A stretch of DNA of 64,000 nt from Lineus longissimus. Taxonomy: Eukaryota; Nemertea; Pilidiophora; Heteronemertea; Lineidae. Positions 43,603 to 55,824 of this stretch are shown piece by piece (position 1 is the stretch's first letter; every line of letters starts with the position of its first letter). The notes under the pieces were generated by a model that was given only the letters and a program-made list of their open reading frames with translations, was not told the origin of the DNA and searched no databases. The DNA lies in the NCBI RefSeq assembly GCF_910592395.1, contig NC_088323.1:13689501-13753500 (forward strand), read 5' to 3'. The translations under genes were made by a program, and so were the position numbers.

Positions 43603-44567
43603 ATTTACGAAAGCCCAGAAGGCTCATTCCAAATTCCAAATTCCAAATGCGAAATTCCAAATTCCAAATTCGACATAACCACGTGATATTAGCCTGGTAC
43701 CGCCGGCCACCGTCTGAGGCGGTGTGGTATGAACGGACGGAGGCGCGGTTACACCGACCGTCTATAAATAGATAATGACGTCACACCACTGAGAAGACTG
43801 ATAATAGATGCTTTTTTCGCTTTTATAACGCAGTTCTTCATGAATGATTGAATGATTGTTTTTCACAAAGCCCAATCAAAATGAACTGATGACAAAATGG
43901 ATGAACAGCTGACGTTTGTTTAGCGCCGTCCTTTGATAATGGAGAGTTGGTCATAATGATACGTAAAAAACATTATCTCTAAAATTATTCTTTGAAAAAT
44001 ACTTTGGTATATATAAGTACACTTAAATAAGAAAATTATTAACAAGCAATACCCATGCACTCATCTCCATATAATACGATTTTGATATAAGCTATAAGGA
44101 CGGTTAGAAATTAACGGATTTTAGGGGGGCAGAGACACGCTAGATTGGGTGTAACCTGGCCTCCGTCCGTCCATACCACAGCGCCTCAGTCGGTAACCAG
44201 CGGTACCAGGCTGAGGTCACGTGATTATGTCGAATTTGGAATTTCGCATTTCGAATTTGGAATTTGGAATTTCTCATTTCGAATTTGGAATGAGTGTTTA
44301 TCCAGCCCAGGCATCAGATAGAGAGGTAATTAGCACTGATAAGATGTGTAAAATTACATTTCATCTAAATTAAGATTTGTTTTTTACATGGAGTGGATGC
44401 ACATTGGCTATATGATGAGAGTAAGACGGAATTTGAAATTTAGAATTTGGAATTTCGCATTTGGAATTTGGAATTTCGCATTTGGAATTTGGAATTTCGC
44501 ATTTGGAATTTGGAATTTCGCATTTGGAATTTGGAATTTGGAATGAGCCTTCTGGGCTTTCGGGATA
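43603..44567. mobile_element. Fold-back element with minisatellite-filled arms
   Basis: The ends are inverted copies: CGAAAGCCCAGAAGGCTCAT at the left, its complement at the right. The arms contain alternating GGAATTTGGAATTTC/GCATTT units. A second inverted pair lies inside (43638-43760 with 44145-44290, sharing CACGTGA, CCTGGTACCG and GACGGACGGAGGC words). The interior is otherwise non-coding. Open frames across the arms are repeat artefacts. Confidence 0.85.
44427..44543. repeat. 21-bp minisatellite, about five units
   Basis: The unit is GGAATTTGGAATTTCGCATTT, nearly perfect over five copies. It forms the right arm of the fold-back element. Confidence 0.95.
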
Positions 44568-44810
44568 AATTCTGGGAGACCGTTGTCAAAAACGACTTCC
44601 CAGTCGGACTTAGCGCCACATCGTGGATCATGGACGACAGCCAGCTCAGAGGGGCCACAGCTGGGGGTGGACTTCGACATAAATACATGTATTTTGTTCT
44701 TAAGGTCGGTAATTGAATGCTGGGTCAACTAACCTATGACAGGGGCCAGCTCCTGCACTGTATCACTCGTCGGAGCGACGACATGCATGTATTTGTAGAC
44801 ACCCTAGACA
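44568..44810 (+). pseudogene. Third copy of the duplication's 3' module
   Basis: 44700-44790 matches 58145-58235 and 20707-20775 (AATGCTGGGTCAACTAAC, CAGGGGCCAGCTCCTGCACT). The left part can be read as KFWETVVKNDFPVGLSATSW but has no known domain. The right edge is the insertion point of pogo element D. Confidence 0.6.
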
Positions 44811-44812
44811 TA

Positions 44813-46899
44813 CTGTAAAATATGCGATAAGCGAACGGCCCACAAAACTGGTCGAGAGGAAATCATTGCGTATACATGTGCAGGTCCTTTGAAATAGGCC
44901 TACATGACGCTAATGACACGATTTATTGAGCATGTACATGTACCACAAAATCCATGTCTGATATCCCTTTGAATTTAGATGACATTGAATAACCGATTTA
45001 AAGCTGGCCTACTCGTGCATTTAAGATTGTCAATCGCAAGCGTCAGCAAGAAACCAAAATGATGTGCACTGTCATTTTTTGCATTTTGATAATGTTTTCT
45101 GATTTCGTTCATCCAATGGATAATGGCGACATCAATAATGTTGATGAAAATGTCGATGCCTCACTCCTGCTCGGCGTCACCGATCGTATTCACTGGCGGA
45201 GAAAATCCGTCTGCTCGATGACTATGAAAACGAAAACATCAGGCAGCCTCATGGGATTTCATCGGCCTAGTTTGCCAGGGAGCATAACATCCCCTCCGGG
45301 ACAATGCGCCGATGGCTCCGCGAAGAGGATGACCTCCGAGAGAGACATCGCGAATCTACGAGCAGGCAGGTCAACAGGCGCAGACAAAGACAAATAGGCA
45401 TTGGTGAGTGCTGTATTGTACTTTTAACAGAGAATTAACGCCATCTTCCATGTCATTTTCTTTTCAAATTTGATGTCCATGAGAACCTAGAACATTAAAT
45501 TTGATATTGTTCTTTTCTAAAGTCCACATTTTTTTCAGCCTTATGGCCAGAGGTTGACAGGTCAGTTCGTGAATGGATGGCAACAAGGCGACAACATGGG
45601 GTACCTGTCTCGGGCGACGACATGATGATTAAAGCTGAACAGTCCTTCCGAACATAGTGGGCAGTGCTTCCCGAACAGCAGCAACAGGAATACCGGCAGC
45701 ATCGGCCACAATTAACAGACTTCAGGGCGTCCAGAGGGTGGCTAACTGGTTTTCTCTCCAGGAACGGGATTAGATTTAGGAAACAATGCAAAAATGTTAC
45801 GGCTATTCCCGAAAACGCGAATGAACTTGTGGCCAATTTTCAGCAAAATGTTGCCCAGACGGTTGATGAAAATGGTATTGAACTTGTGATAAACATGAAT
45901 GAAACGTTTGCACTTTTTGACATAGCGCCACAATACACCTACAATGAAAAGGGGGCAAAACAAATTGATCTTCGCACGTCCCGAGGGAATCCGAAACTAG
46001 GATGTACCGTAACTTTAGGGATTACAAGGGATGGGAGAAAGATGCCTGCGAGTGTGATACTCCGAGGACTGAGGGCTGACGGGGAAGTAATCCAGGATTT
46101 GAGGGAAAATGCACCGGACAATGTCCGAGTAACCGGGTCTGAAACGGGTTGGGCAAACTGGCAGACACTACTATCGTAGGTTAATGACAGTCTTCTCCCT
46201 TTTGTAGGTGATGCCTTTCCATTTTTGTTGATATGGGACATGTTCCCAGCCCATAGAAATGACAAGGTTCAGCATCACATTGAAGATGCGCCTGGTTTTA
46301 TCCAGTTGATTCCAGGAAGATGTACTTCTTTGGTCCAGCCGTTTGATAAAACTGTCATCCGTTCCTTCAAAATTAACATGCGTAAAATGTGGAAGGCCTG
46401 GAAGAGCCAAAGTAATGATGAACATGGTCGTTGTGAGCCAATTACTAGGGATACGCTTTTGCGCATTTTCAGCGACTCCTGGGCCCCTACAACGGAAGAT
46501 GCAATCCATACGGCCTGGCGTGCGTGCGGACTGCTTCAAGGAGATGAGCCAGTGCCAGATCACGTTGATCAAGACATTATTGATTTTGATAACATTGAAA
46601 TCGAAGACAATGGTATAGAATTTGTAGATTTGGACGAAGAATTGACTTAAACCCAGTATTAATCATCACATCCTGTTTGTCTTTCTTTTCATCCAATTCA
46701 ACTCAATGAGCCCAAGTGCTTTTGCACGAACGCGGTAGAAGTCTACCACCAATAACCCCGAGGCTGTACACCTAACCACAAGAAAACGACACTTGTCATC
46801 AGCGTCATCTAGGCCTATTTCAAAGGACCTGAACATGTATACGCAATGATTTCCTCACGACCAGTTTTGTGGGCCGTTCGCTTATCACATATTTTACAG
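44813..46899. mobile_element. Pogo-like DNA transposon D (2.09 kb, 105-bp TIRs, TA duplication)
   Basis: Inverted repeats of about 105 bp (44813-44917 and 46795-46899) begin CTGTAAAATATGCGATAAGC and differ at only a few positions. TA is duplicated at 44811-44812 and 46900-46901. The uninterrupted target is present in the paralogue at 4860-4880 (GTAGACCTATGTTGTG), which has a single TA. It contains a two-exon transposase remnant. Confidence 0.95.
45116..46650 (+). pseudogene. Pogo/CENP-B-type DDE transposase of element D, with intron
   Basis: Exon 1 starts near ATG 45116; after a frameshift it reads HRSYSLAEKIRLLDDYENEN, then a TAG, then FAREHNIPSGTMRRWLREED (DNA-binding region) to a donor at 45403. 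The intron 45404-45538 (GTGAGT...TTTTTTTCAG) restores a frame matching elements A and B (LWPEVDRSVREWM). Exon 2 has one TAG near 45656. At the first catalytic position NMNET stands where relatives have NMDQT, so Asp is replaced by Asn. LLIWDMFPAHR (second Asp) and TSLVQPFDKTVIRSFK (third Asp) are kept, with a stop near 46177 between them. It ends at 46650 after an acidic tail. Confidence 0.9.
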
Positions 46900-46901
46900 T
46901 A

Positions 46902-47483
46902 TGTTGTGTGTGTGTGTTTTATTTTGTTTTACATAACATGTAACAACCTTAGGAGCTGATGCTACCTGTTTCTCTGGTACAGGCTCCTCGCTGGGGCCTA
47001 AATTGAGGCCCTCTCTCAGTATATCCTCATCCAACATCATGTTGCTGGCTTAGGTTCCAATTCCTCTAAAACTGCTGTTCTAGCGTCGGACACCTTAATT
47101 TAACCAAGAGGCTGGTTCTGAGCTCGTTGGCGGGAATGTTCGATGTTTTAGGCTTCGTGGCGCCAGTCATCATGGTCGCAAAAAAAACCTGGCTACAGGA
47201 GCTGTGTGGAAAGACAAATACCGATGGGACCAGAGCCTTCCCGAACCTGTCGCACAGAAATGGATGGATTTGCTCAAAAGAGGGCAGAATCTGAAAACAT
47301 TCAAAGTCGAAAGATGTTTAACTCCACCAGGATCCGCAGGACATTCAATAATGGTCATCTTTCGCGACGCAAGCGAAAGTGAATTCGGCAGTGTTGCGTA
47401 TATGCGATGGAAAACATAAGATCGGTACCAAACACGATTCGTCATCGCAAAAATCGAGGGTCGCCTCGGTGAAACCACTTACG
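46902..47483 (+). pseudogene. BEL/Pao pol fragment, second copy
   Basis: Paralogue of 4868-5460: the same leader (TGCTACCTGTTTCTCTGGTA), then MFDVLGFVAPV and YRWDQSLPEPVAQKWMDLLK, ending FRDASESEFGSVAYMRW. A 1-bp insertion in an A-run near 47190 shifts the frame. The match stops at 47483, before the RNase H part. Confidence 0.88.
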
Positions 47484-47560
47484 TTTGCATCTGAAATCAA
47501 ATACTAGTCATAAATACAGTGCTCTGCATACGTTTTAGGAATACCTCCCCAAATCCCTCT
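47484..47560. other. Edge of BEL/Pao fragment to satellite array
   Basis: Short non-coding junction; the tandem units become recognisable after it. Confidence 0.4.
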
Positions 47561-50500
47561 CATTTCCAATTGACATGATTGACCCTTTCCATCCTCAGGC
47601 CATTGTGTAATGTCCCTTCTTCTGTTTGCTCTCTTTGTGTGCTCCTCTATTGATAAAGAATTAGAGGTATCCAGTCAAACTGCAGACAAGCTTCAGTTTG
47701 CATGTTAAAACACATAACACGAGATTTTTTAAATTATTCTTGGATGTTATGTAATCTCTCATTGTTTACTCCTGAGTTAGCAGTTAACGGGGATTGTCCT
47801 TAGTTTGTATGTCAAATCACACCAGACTAATAGCTACATTGTATTTCCCTTCAGTCTTGTGTTTGCTATTACATTTTGGATCTAATGACTTCGCAGATTG
47901 CTTGTGAAATCACCTGATATAAATCTTGCTTCTTCTGTGATGTGTATGCTGTAATTCGTATCTCTTTGTGGTGTCTCCTCCATGGTTGAGACAGTTCAAA
48001 CAGAGGTTGTGACAAGGACACCCATGTCCTCCAGTTTGTGACTGTCTCCTAGAAGACAAGTAAGACTGTTCCAAGTTTGAGACAGGATGTGCCACATGAT
48101 GATTGGTTGAATGACAGGAACGGGAAAGGTGTGTGCAGTAAAATGTAAGCAATATGTAAATGGGCTAACTAGCCATAAGGAGATAAACTGATATGGCCCA
48201 AGATTACGCTGCTAGATAACTATGGCAACACTTTCTTTGCACCTGCCATGAAGACAATGAGGCAGACGACAAGATATCCATCACAGATCACACCGACTCG
48301 GAGATGTGATAAAGACATGATAAAGACATTGAGCGACTTTTGTTTGAAATAAGAATAATAATAGGCCCCAAAATGTAAAATTATGTACAGACGATGCAGC
48401 TAAGATTCTTTGAGTATTAACAAGAAACAGCTGTGTAATAAAGGGGCGATGAAAAAAACATGGAGTAGGGTAAATACTGCCTACGGATGTGATCCAGAAT
48501 GGGAAAACGAAATAGCACAACCAGGAAAGCAAAACAGAAAAGTGAGTGGAGGTGGGAAAGAACATAACAGCATGGCCTTGCTTTCAAGAAATAAATATTT
48601 GGAATGACCCTGTAATGTGGGTCAAGAGATGCGAAGCAACACCCAAGTTTATTGGATCTCTCAGGTCATGCGCCTGAGAAAAGAAATTTAGTTGGAGCAG
48701 GCATGTGCAGCCAGTGACCTGAGAGCGGGAATTTGCATGGTAATTCGCGATCCTGGAAGACCGCGCCAAAAATACAATCCACAAATGACTTTTCTTTAGC
48801 AGGAGCTTGCACCATTCAATGCTTAATGAGCATTGTCCTCAATTTGAATGTAAAACACATTAGATTTTTAATGTCCATTCTTTGATTACTCTTGTTCTTT
48901 GCTCCTCAGTTAGCATATACATGTACTTCAATAAAAGAACTGTTCTTAGTTGGCATGTGCAAACACATCAGAATATTTCTTTGGCTTACTTTGTGTGCTC
49001 CTTACTTAAAAATAATTTTGCAGATAGTCAAAGGGAATACTGTCCTCTGTTTGGATTTAAAATCACCCCACATTTCTTCTCCTTCCCCTGTTTTTTTAGC
49101 AGATATCCAAACAAAGGAGGACTTTCCTTAGTTTCCATATCTCAATTCACAACAGATTAATCGCCCCTTGGCTCATACTGCGGGTTTCTTACTACTAGTA
49201 TTAATTGATTCAAATATATCCACACAAAAGGACTGCCGGTTTAAAATCGCATCAGATGTTTGTCCCTTCGTCAGTGTTATATAAGCTCTCTTTGTTAGTA
49301 TGGTTGGTTCCTTTTGAACAACAATATGCAGAAAGCTAGTCAAAATGTGTACTGTTCGAAGTTTGCATTCTGAACCTCATATTAATTTTACTTTCATTAG
49401 TTTTTCTTAGCCATCATTGTTTGCTCCATTCTTGAACACCAGCTTGCAAAAATCAAAGCAAAAGGAGGACTGTCCTTCGTTAGCATTTTAAACGCACTCA
49501 ATTGTAAATCTCCATTCTTTTTTTCTTTTTTTAAAAAATCTTATTGTATGATGCTGCGATAGCAGATATGCACTTTAATTAGGACTTTTAGTTTCCATGT
49601 CTAATCACACCTGATTGATCACCCTTCTTCAATTTCGCATTTTTCTAATTTTGCACTCCCGCCTTGAAAATTTTTTTTGTGTTTGCTCGCGCGATTTGCA
49701 CCTTTCCTGAAAATGAATTTGCATATATCTTGTCAAAATGTGGACTTACCCCACTTGCAGGAAAAAATATCTCATGATAATTTTGATCCCTGTGCTTTGC
49801 ATTGTCTGTCACTGTTCACTCCTTCCTTGAATATCAGCTTGGTTTTTCTCATTGTTTGCTTCTGAGCACCAGATATCCACCTAAACAAAGACGAGCTATG
49901 GTTTGCATGCCAAATTATCAGATTAATCACCCTTCTTCAGTTTTGTATTGGCTCAAAATTGTGTGCTACTTTCTGAAAAATGAATGGGTGGATGTTCAAT
50001 CAAAAGGAAAACTGTCCACAGTTTGCATGTGAAATCACCTCATACTTATTTTTTACCTCAGTTCTGTAGTTTAAGTCTTGATTGTGCGCTGCCTTCTTGA
50101 ACTTACACCATCTTCCACAAATCCATGAAATGGACGTTGTTGTCAGTTTGCACGTGAAATCACATTAGATTTTTAATTCCTTTTTAAAGTATGTACATAT
50201 GTTCTGTAGCCTCTCACTGTTTGCCTCGTGGCTTAGCAGATATGCTACTTTTTTAAATAGTTTCCATGTCAAATCACTTCAAATTAATCAATCTTAGGCT
50301 TACTTTGCGCGCTCCTTTCTAATTAGTTTGTTAACTCTAAATGTGGACTATCTTTACTTCAAATTGCATCAGATTTATGCCCCTTCTTCAGTGTCATTTC
50401 AGCTCTCTTTGTTGGTTCCTCAATTGAGCCGAAATTGGCTTAAAAAAGAGACATGTTCTCAGTATGCATCATGAAATCACCTCACAATACTATTTCGTCC

Positions 50501-51280
50501 ACTGATTTCTGTTAGGTGTGATCAATTATAACATCAGCTTGCACAAACCCATGAAAAAGGAGGACTGTTCTTAGTTTGCATGTGAAACACATCAGATTAA
50601 TCACCATCCCTTCAATGATTCTCTGGCTAATCTTGTGTGCTCCTTTCTTAAAATAATATCGAGTCAAAAGGGGGCTCCCTTCCGGAAAATGACTTGTGTT
50701 GCCTAACTTTCATTCATTTTACCTTTCTTGAAAACGAAGTTGCAGATATCCCGTCTAAATGCGGAGTACTTGTGAAATCACTGGATAAAATTTTTGCTTT
50801 TTGCTTTGTGTCAGCTGTAAGCTTGCAGAAACAAATGCAAAAGGAGGACTGTCCTCAGTTTGAATGTGAAACACATCAGATTTCGAATGCCCATGCTTAA
50901 TTTTCTCTCATTGTTTGCTCTCGAGGTAGCAGATCTACATTTAGAAAATAACAGTCATGTCAAAACACTTCAGACTTATCTTATCACCCTTCTTCAACTT
51001 TGCGACGGCTTTAATCGCGTGCTCCTTTCTTGAAATTTGAATGAATGAATTTGCGTGCGGTAGGCTATATTTAATTTAGTCAAAACGAAGACGGTCCTCA
51101 GTATACATGTGAAATACCGTGACATCGACTTTTTTACTGTATGTGGTGTTAGCTGCCATTGTTTTCTCCCTCTCAAACATCAGTTTACAATAATCTATCC
51201 AAAAAGAGGTTTGTCCGCAGTTCGCACGATGAAACAAATTTGCCTTGTAATGTCCATTCTACGATTTGTATGTCAACCTT
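47560..51280. repeat. Degenerate tandem array, unit about 115 bp
   Basis: Imperfect units recur at roughly 105-125-bp spacing. Typical words in order are AGGAGGACTGTCCTCAGTTT, GCATGTGAAATCACATCAGA, TTAATCACCCTTCTTCA, CTCATTGTTTGCTCCTTTCT and TGCAGATATCCA. About two dozen units are traceable. 47960-48790 interrupts the array with unrelated sequence. Divergence is high, so the array is old. Small frames inside (for example 48882-49160) are not conserved between units. Confidence 0.85.
47960..48790. other. Unrelated insert within the tandem array
   Basis: No tandem units, no recognisable gene and no clear inverted ends. Open frames at 48281-48565 (-) and 48410-48607 (+) lack domains. Confidence 0.45.
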
Positions 51281-52230
51281 CATCATGACAAATCGGGGCA
51301 TTTCCATTCCATTCTGCTACATTTCGTGTGCCGACGATGCCCTCCTTGATCGAAATGCTTTATTTGGCGCTACGATCGCTCCATGGCCGGCTGACTGAGG
51401 ACAATTAGTGTATCAATGCGCACCTTCTATGGGCATCCTTCCTACCGAGGACGTCCTCGGTTTTTTTGTAGTCCACGTTTTTCCGGGGCTTGACTAGGCT
51501 GACTCCACATTGCATAATATAACAGCAACTTTCAGCAACTGAAACCCCTTTAAATGATGTAGTGCGAGTTCAGCCGGCCTTTTCAGCAGGCATCACCTAT
51601 TGCAGGAAGTTAACAGCATTATCAACCTTTTCGGAGCATGAGACCCCGTTAAATAATGAACTGAGTTTGGAGGTCACCATTAGGAGAGAGTTGGGACACA
51701 CTCAACCCAGTCTGATTTCACCTTTAAAACAAGATTTGCAATTCTTCGTTTCAACTAAGCTATTTCTCCGGTCCAGGTTTTATACCTAACCCAACTTATT
51801 TCTTGTTTTACAAATCTCTTTTCTCATTTCACAAATTTCATTTCTCACTTTACAGGATTTCATTTCTTGATTTCTTGGTTTACAGACACCCAACTACATG
51901 TATGTCCTCTGTTATATTGTGAAATGTGCGTTTGGTCAGTGACAAGACCCTCACGACTATGTCGACTATCGCTAGCGGCAGTGGACAAAAAGCTGGTACA
52001 CGTTAGTATCAAGCAGTTTTCCTTTACTGTGGCATCAGAAGGAACACGTTGCATCCTTCCTGGTAGAGTCAACCAACAATACTGGATGATGTCCCCCACT
52101 TCTTCGTCATTCCCCACTATAGTATCATTCCAATCAGTTCTGGTGAATGTTTCTTTCGTTCCTTCAGGTCACGATCAGCCCCCCTTCGCAATCAGATCAC
52201 ATACGGCAACTTTCCTGTATCCCGCCTTTA
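51281..52230. other. Non-coding stretch left of duplication copy 2
   Basis: 51445-51460 is a 16-bp perfect palindrome (CCGAGGACGTCCTCGG) like those beside the 335-bp module. The open frame 51867-52337 (+) runs across the start of the window-1 homology at 52231 and shows no domain. Whether homology extends left of 52231 cannot be judged, because copy 1 begins at the window edge. Confidence 0.5.
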
Positions 52231-53650
52231 ATTATTCGGCCAATTGCCAGTTATCAATCCGAAGAGATCATTTCCGAGCTCATACTCATACACGGCAGGC
52301 TTTCTCTATCTCTTCTCTCATCAATACATATTGGTGATGATATGTAGGCCCTAAACTATTTAGTGTTGGACTCCTTATGGTAAGTTGGAACGTTGGTGGG
52401 CAGCCAGATGCAGCTTAATGACTGGACATCTGGTGCACAGGCAACGCTTTCCGAGAGCATATTCCACTGTTTGATGGTTCGTTGGAGGAAGCTGTTGCTA
52501 TTTATAACACCAAGAAAGATTTGATTCGTAAGACCATTTTTTGAGATCAACTGTATATTTTCATGAGTCCAGCTTGCACCCTACCGTGTATTCGTCAGGA
52601 CTGAGGAAACGTACTACAACAAACGATAAAAGAGTACAGTAATTACACAATAAACAAGATAAGAATGAAAAAAGAGTAATAAAAAGGCCACCGGTAACGG
52701 TCAAAACAAATAACCTCAGTGGAGACACATTGCGGCCAGCAGGGTAAGGCCTACAGAAAGGCGAGTAAACAGGAAGGTCCTGGTTAGGTGCTAGTGTATT
52801 GGAGGATACCACAAAACTGGTACCATAGGAAAAGTAAATGCTACTTGATGTAGCTAAAAACAGAGAGTACTCAAAAATTACATAATAATGTAAGCGAATT
52901 AAAGAAGACAGGTAGGCATAAAAAGGCCTATTGGTAGTGAGTGAGAAATACCTTGTCCGTCATTGAGACAGTGTAATTTTGCAATGAATTTAGCAACTTA
53001 TACCTTCCATTCTGCAGGTTTGTTGTCAGTGTCTGTGGGCCATCCTCTGACTCTTTCCGGGCCACTCTTGTTGGTGTTCTTGAGGGATGCCCATGATGTT
53101 GTTAACGATTCTGTACATGAGGACGAGTGAATATTGGTGTCGTCGCTCTTCTAAGGTATCCAACTCGAGTGCCTTAATCGTGACTGGCTAATTCAAATTC
53201 AATTCTTTTATTACTCTAAAACGCCCACTAGGGGCCAACAGTAACATAAAATAATCAAAAAATATTCAACATAAAATTACAGGGTACAGTACACACGTAA
53301 CCAAAATAATATTACAAAGATTTAAATGCAAAATTATAATTTAATGGAAATCAGGACAATATGGAGTTACAAAGTTTAAAGAACTCACATGGCCATCAGT
53401 CAGCTGTTCGTAAAACTCGGGCTTCAATAATTTTGTTTAGCTAAGAATAAGTCTGCAAAAAATCGTTTTCTGCTTAAGCTTGGTTCTTGTTTCGCAAACA
53501 TTCGAGGCATTATCAGTCACATTCTGAAGTCAAACATTTGTTGAAAGCTGTTTTTTTATTAATTGAAGATTAGCTACATGTTTACTTCTGGAGCAGTTCA
53601 ATTTTGCAAAGATCTTACGTCGACTCGATGCCGAATTGGCGGCTACCTGG

Positions 53651-53684
53651 GGGGTGGGGGTGGGGGGGGGGGGGGGGGGGGGGG
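53651..53684. repeat. Poly-G tract, expanded
   Basis: A run of 23 G at 53662-53684 replaces a mixed G-rich segment (1737-1756) in copy 1. It could form a G-quadruplex, or partly reflect sequencing or assembly error. Confidence 0.85.
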
Positions 53685-54221
53685 CAAGCTTTCATTTAGG
53701 CGGATAGGCGAATAGGCGGTTAAGAGGGTCCTCTTTCAGAAAAGTAATGGCAGTTTATAGTGGGGTCCTCTGTTAAAGTTGATGGGGGTGGTGTCAACGC
53801 TTAAAAGGGCTAGGATGGTGTAGGAGGACCACTATTAAAAGTTGGCGCGTGTTCCTTGAAAAAGAAGGGACTTTTGGGAAATCAAAAAATCGCTTCCGTA
53901 TGACGCATCCCTGTGGATTATGACACCTCAAATTTCAAAACATTATACGCAGAATTGATAGGGATAGGTCATGCGGGAGAAATTTATGATTGGTCCTAAG
54001 TCCCTCGATTATGAGCTGTTCCACTGTAAGAAGATGATTTTGGTATGATTCTATGTTGTAAGTCCACTGTTACCGTATCCTTAATAAATGCAGGCATTGT
54101 CGCCCACAACATTAATTAATAGTTTGTTGTACTCTGTTGTGTCGTCATTTCTTCTCCCGAAAAGCAAGTATTTTTCTTGGGCAAATAATTAGGGGTCGGG
54201 TTAGGTTAGGGTTAGGGTTAG

Positions 54222-54345
54222 GTCTTCAAAGTGCATGTTTTGGGCGTATCACTTGCCAATTCCATATACAGCAGAGGTATGACACCTTACTTAGTACCCA
54301 GTTTTGTAGATTCCTCCTAGTATATGGGAACCCCGTCGCCAAGGT
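54222..54345. repeat. 335-bp module, copy C, truncated
   Basis: The first 120 bp of the module, ending at the AGGT junction where copy 2 lacks 1250 bp. Confidence 0.75.
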
Positions 54346-54529
54346 GTGCAGGAGAGGGTAGAGTGTCTTCGATACTCAGTTAATAAGTAAAATTTGTGAC
54401 CCACGCAGATAGAGGTAATTTCATTGATGCATCATGGTTTACAGGCGCCGAAAAAAGTGCATCACTTGGTATATATAAAATGAGGACGTTCTGAATAAGT
54501 TCGCGTTGTAATGGTGAGGATCTGATCTT

Positions 54530-55205
54530 TGTATTGAATTGAATTGAAATTTACATTTACATTCATATACCGCAAAATCCAAATTTTGCTCTAATGCGGT
54601 GTTTCAAAATATCGTCTGAACAGATGGGTTTTTAGCCCGCACCTGAAAATAGCAACAGTCTTAGCCTTTTTAATCTCAATGCTGAGCGCATTCCAAAGTC
54701 TGGCCGCCAGTACAAGGCAGCTCCTGACACCGTACGTCTCCAGGCGATTCCTGGGGATCCTCAGGAGACATTTGTCTTCGGACCTCAGGGATCGCCCGGA
54801 GTCACAGGATGGGAGGAGCTCGGATATGTAAGCAGGGGCAAGTCCGTTTCTTGCTTTGTATATGAGGAGCATTGTCTTGAGCTCTATACGTTCAAGGATT
54901 GGTAGCCAATGTAGACCTCTCAGCACGGGGGTAATATGTTCACGTTTACGCCTCCCTGTGATTACTCGCGCTGCGTGATTCTGAACCTTTTGTAGCTTAT
55001 CAAGTACATTTTCATCGGCACCAACGAGCAGGCTATTACAATAATCCAGTCTGGATATGACAGTTGATTGCACTAGAAGTTTGTACTCGATTCCCAATCT
55101 TTGCAAATGCCATCGTGTGAAATCTAACGTTTTTTCTTCCATGCATGTTTTCCTTATACCTCTTCTACACGATTAAAAAGGCGTTTATATAGGGAGCAAA
55201 ATCAG
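54530..55205 (-). pseudogene. LINE reverse transcriptase C-terminal fragment, copy 2
   Basis: The frame 55142-54591 (183 codons) is open: LVQSTVISRLDYCNSLLVGA, KLQKVQNHAARVITG, HITPVLRGLHWLPILER and a conserved terminal part (LFRRYFETPH). It keeps 245 bp at the 5' side that copy 1 lost. Palm motifs are absent. The 3' tail (ATTGA-like repeats) is near 54530-54545. Same insertion as 3845-4288. Confidence 0.88.
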
Positions 55206-55286
55206 GAAATTTTTGAAGTTTTTCAATATACAAAAATGTAGAACCGAGGACACACACCAAAACGAGGACGTCCTCGCTTGGAAAAG

Positions 55287-55622
55287 TCCTCAAAGTGCAT
55301 GTTTTGAGCGTATCACGTGCCCATTCCATATACAGCAGAGGTATGACACCTTACTTAGTACCCAGTTTTGTAGATTCCTTCTTTCTAGTATATGGGTCCC
55401 CGTCGCCAAGGTAATGGTTGGTTTGTTGCCAATTTTCCTCTGGTGGTGCAGATCGACCATTAATAATCCAATCGGAAGGTCATACACATTGTACACTGCC
55501 TTTTGTTATTGTATGATCGACCACAGTGGTGAAGAACCCCGAGACATTTATGCATAAAAGCGAGGACGTCCTTTGAAATTATAATGTGGCGTCCTCGATC
55601 TGCACCACGTGCACGTAAGAAT
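55287..55622. repeat. 335-bp module, copy D
   Basis: Full-length copy, preceded by CGAGGACGTCCTCG at 55264-55277. Equivalent to copy B of the first duplicate. Confidence 0.8.
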
Positions 55623-55824
55623 GCGTGCGGGTGTGTGCGTGTGTGCGTGTGTTTTGGTTTGGTTGGTTTTTTTGGTTGTTTGTTTATGGCTATTTTGTAT
55701 ATTACACTTCACTGTTAGTTATTAATCTTTCGTAATCTTTTAGGAGGAATCAACATAAATATACATATATGTATTTATTGTATTTCGATATTTGGTTATC
55801 GACAGTATGTCTGTCTTGTTTCAG

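Noticed and set aside
44427-44543. CRISPR-like array
   Set aside because: The repeat units are contiguous 21-bp minisatellite copies without unique spacers, in eukaryotic DNA.
44408-44728. Repetitive protein with KFQIPNA repeats
   Set aside because: A translation of the 21-bp minisatellite in the fold-back arm; no independent support.
47560-51280. CRISPR-like or gene-cluster periodicity
   Set aside because: The unit is diverged along its whole length with no constant repeat and variable spacer; no shared frame.
51867-52337. 156-codon open frame (+)
   Set aside because: No domain; the homologous part at the start of the window does not extend it, and the antisense frame is equally open.
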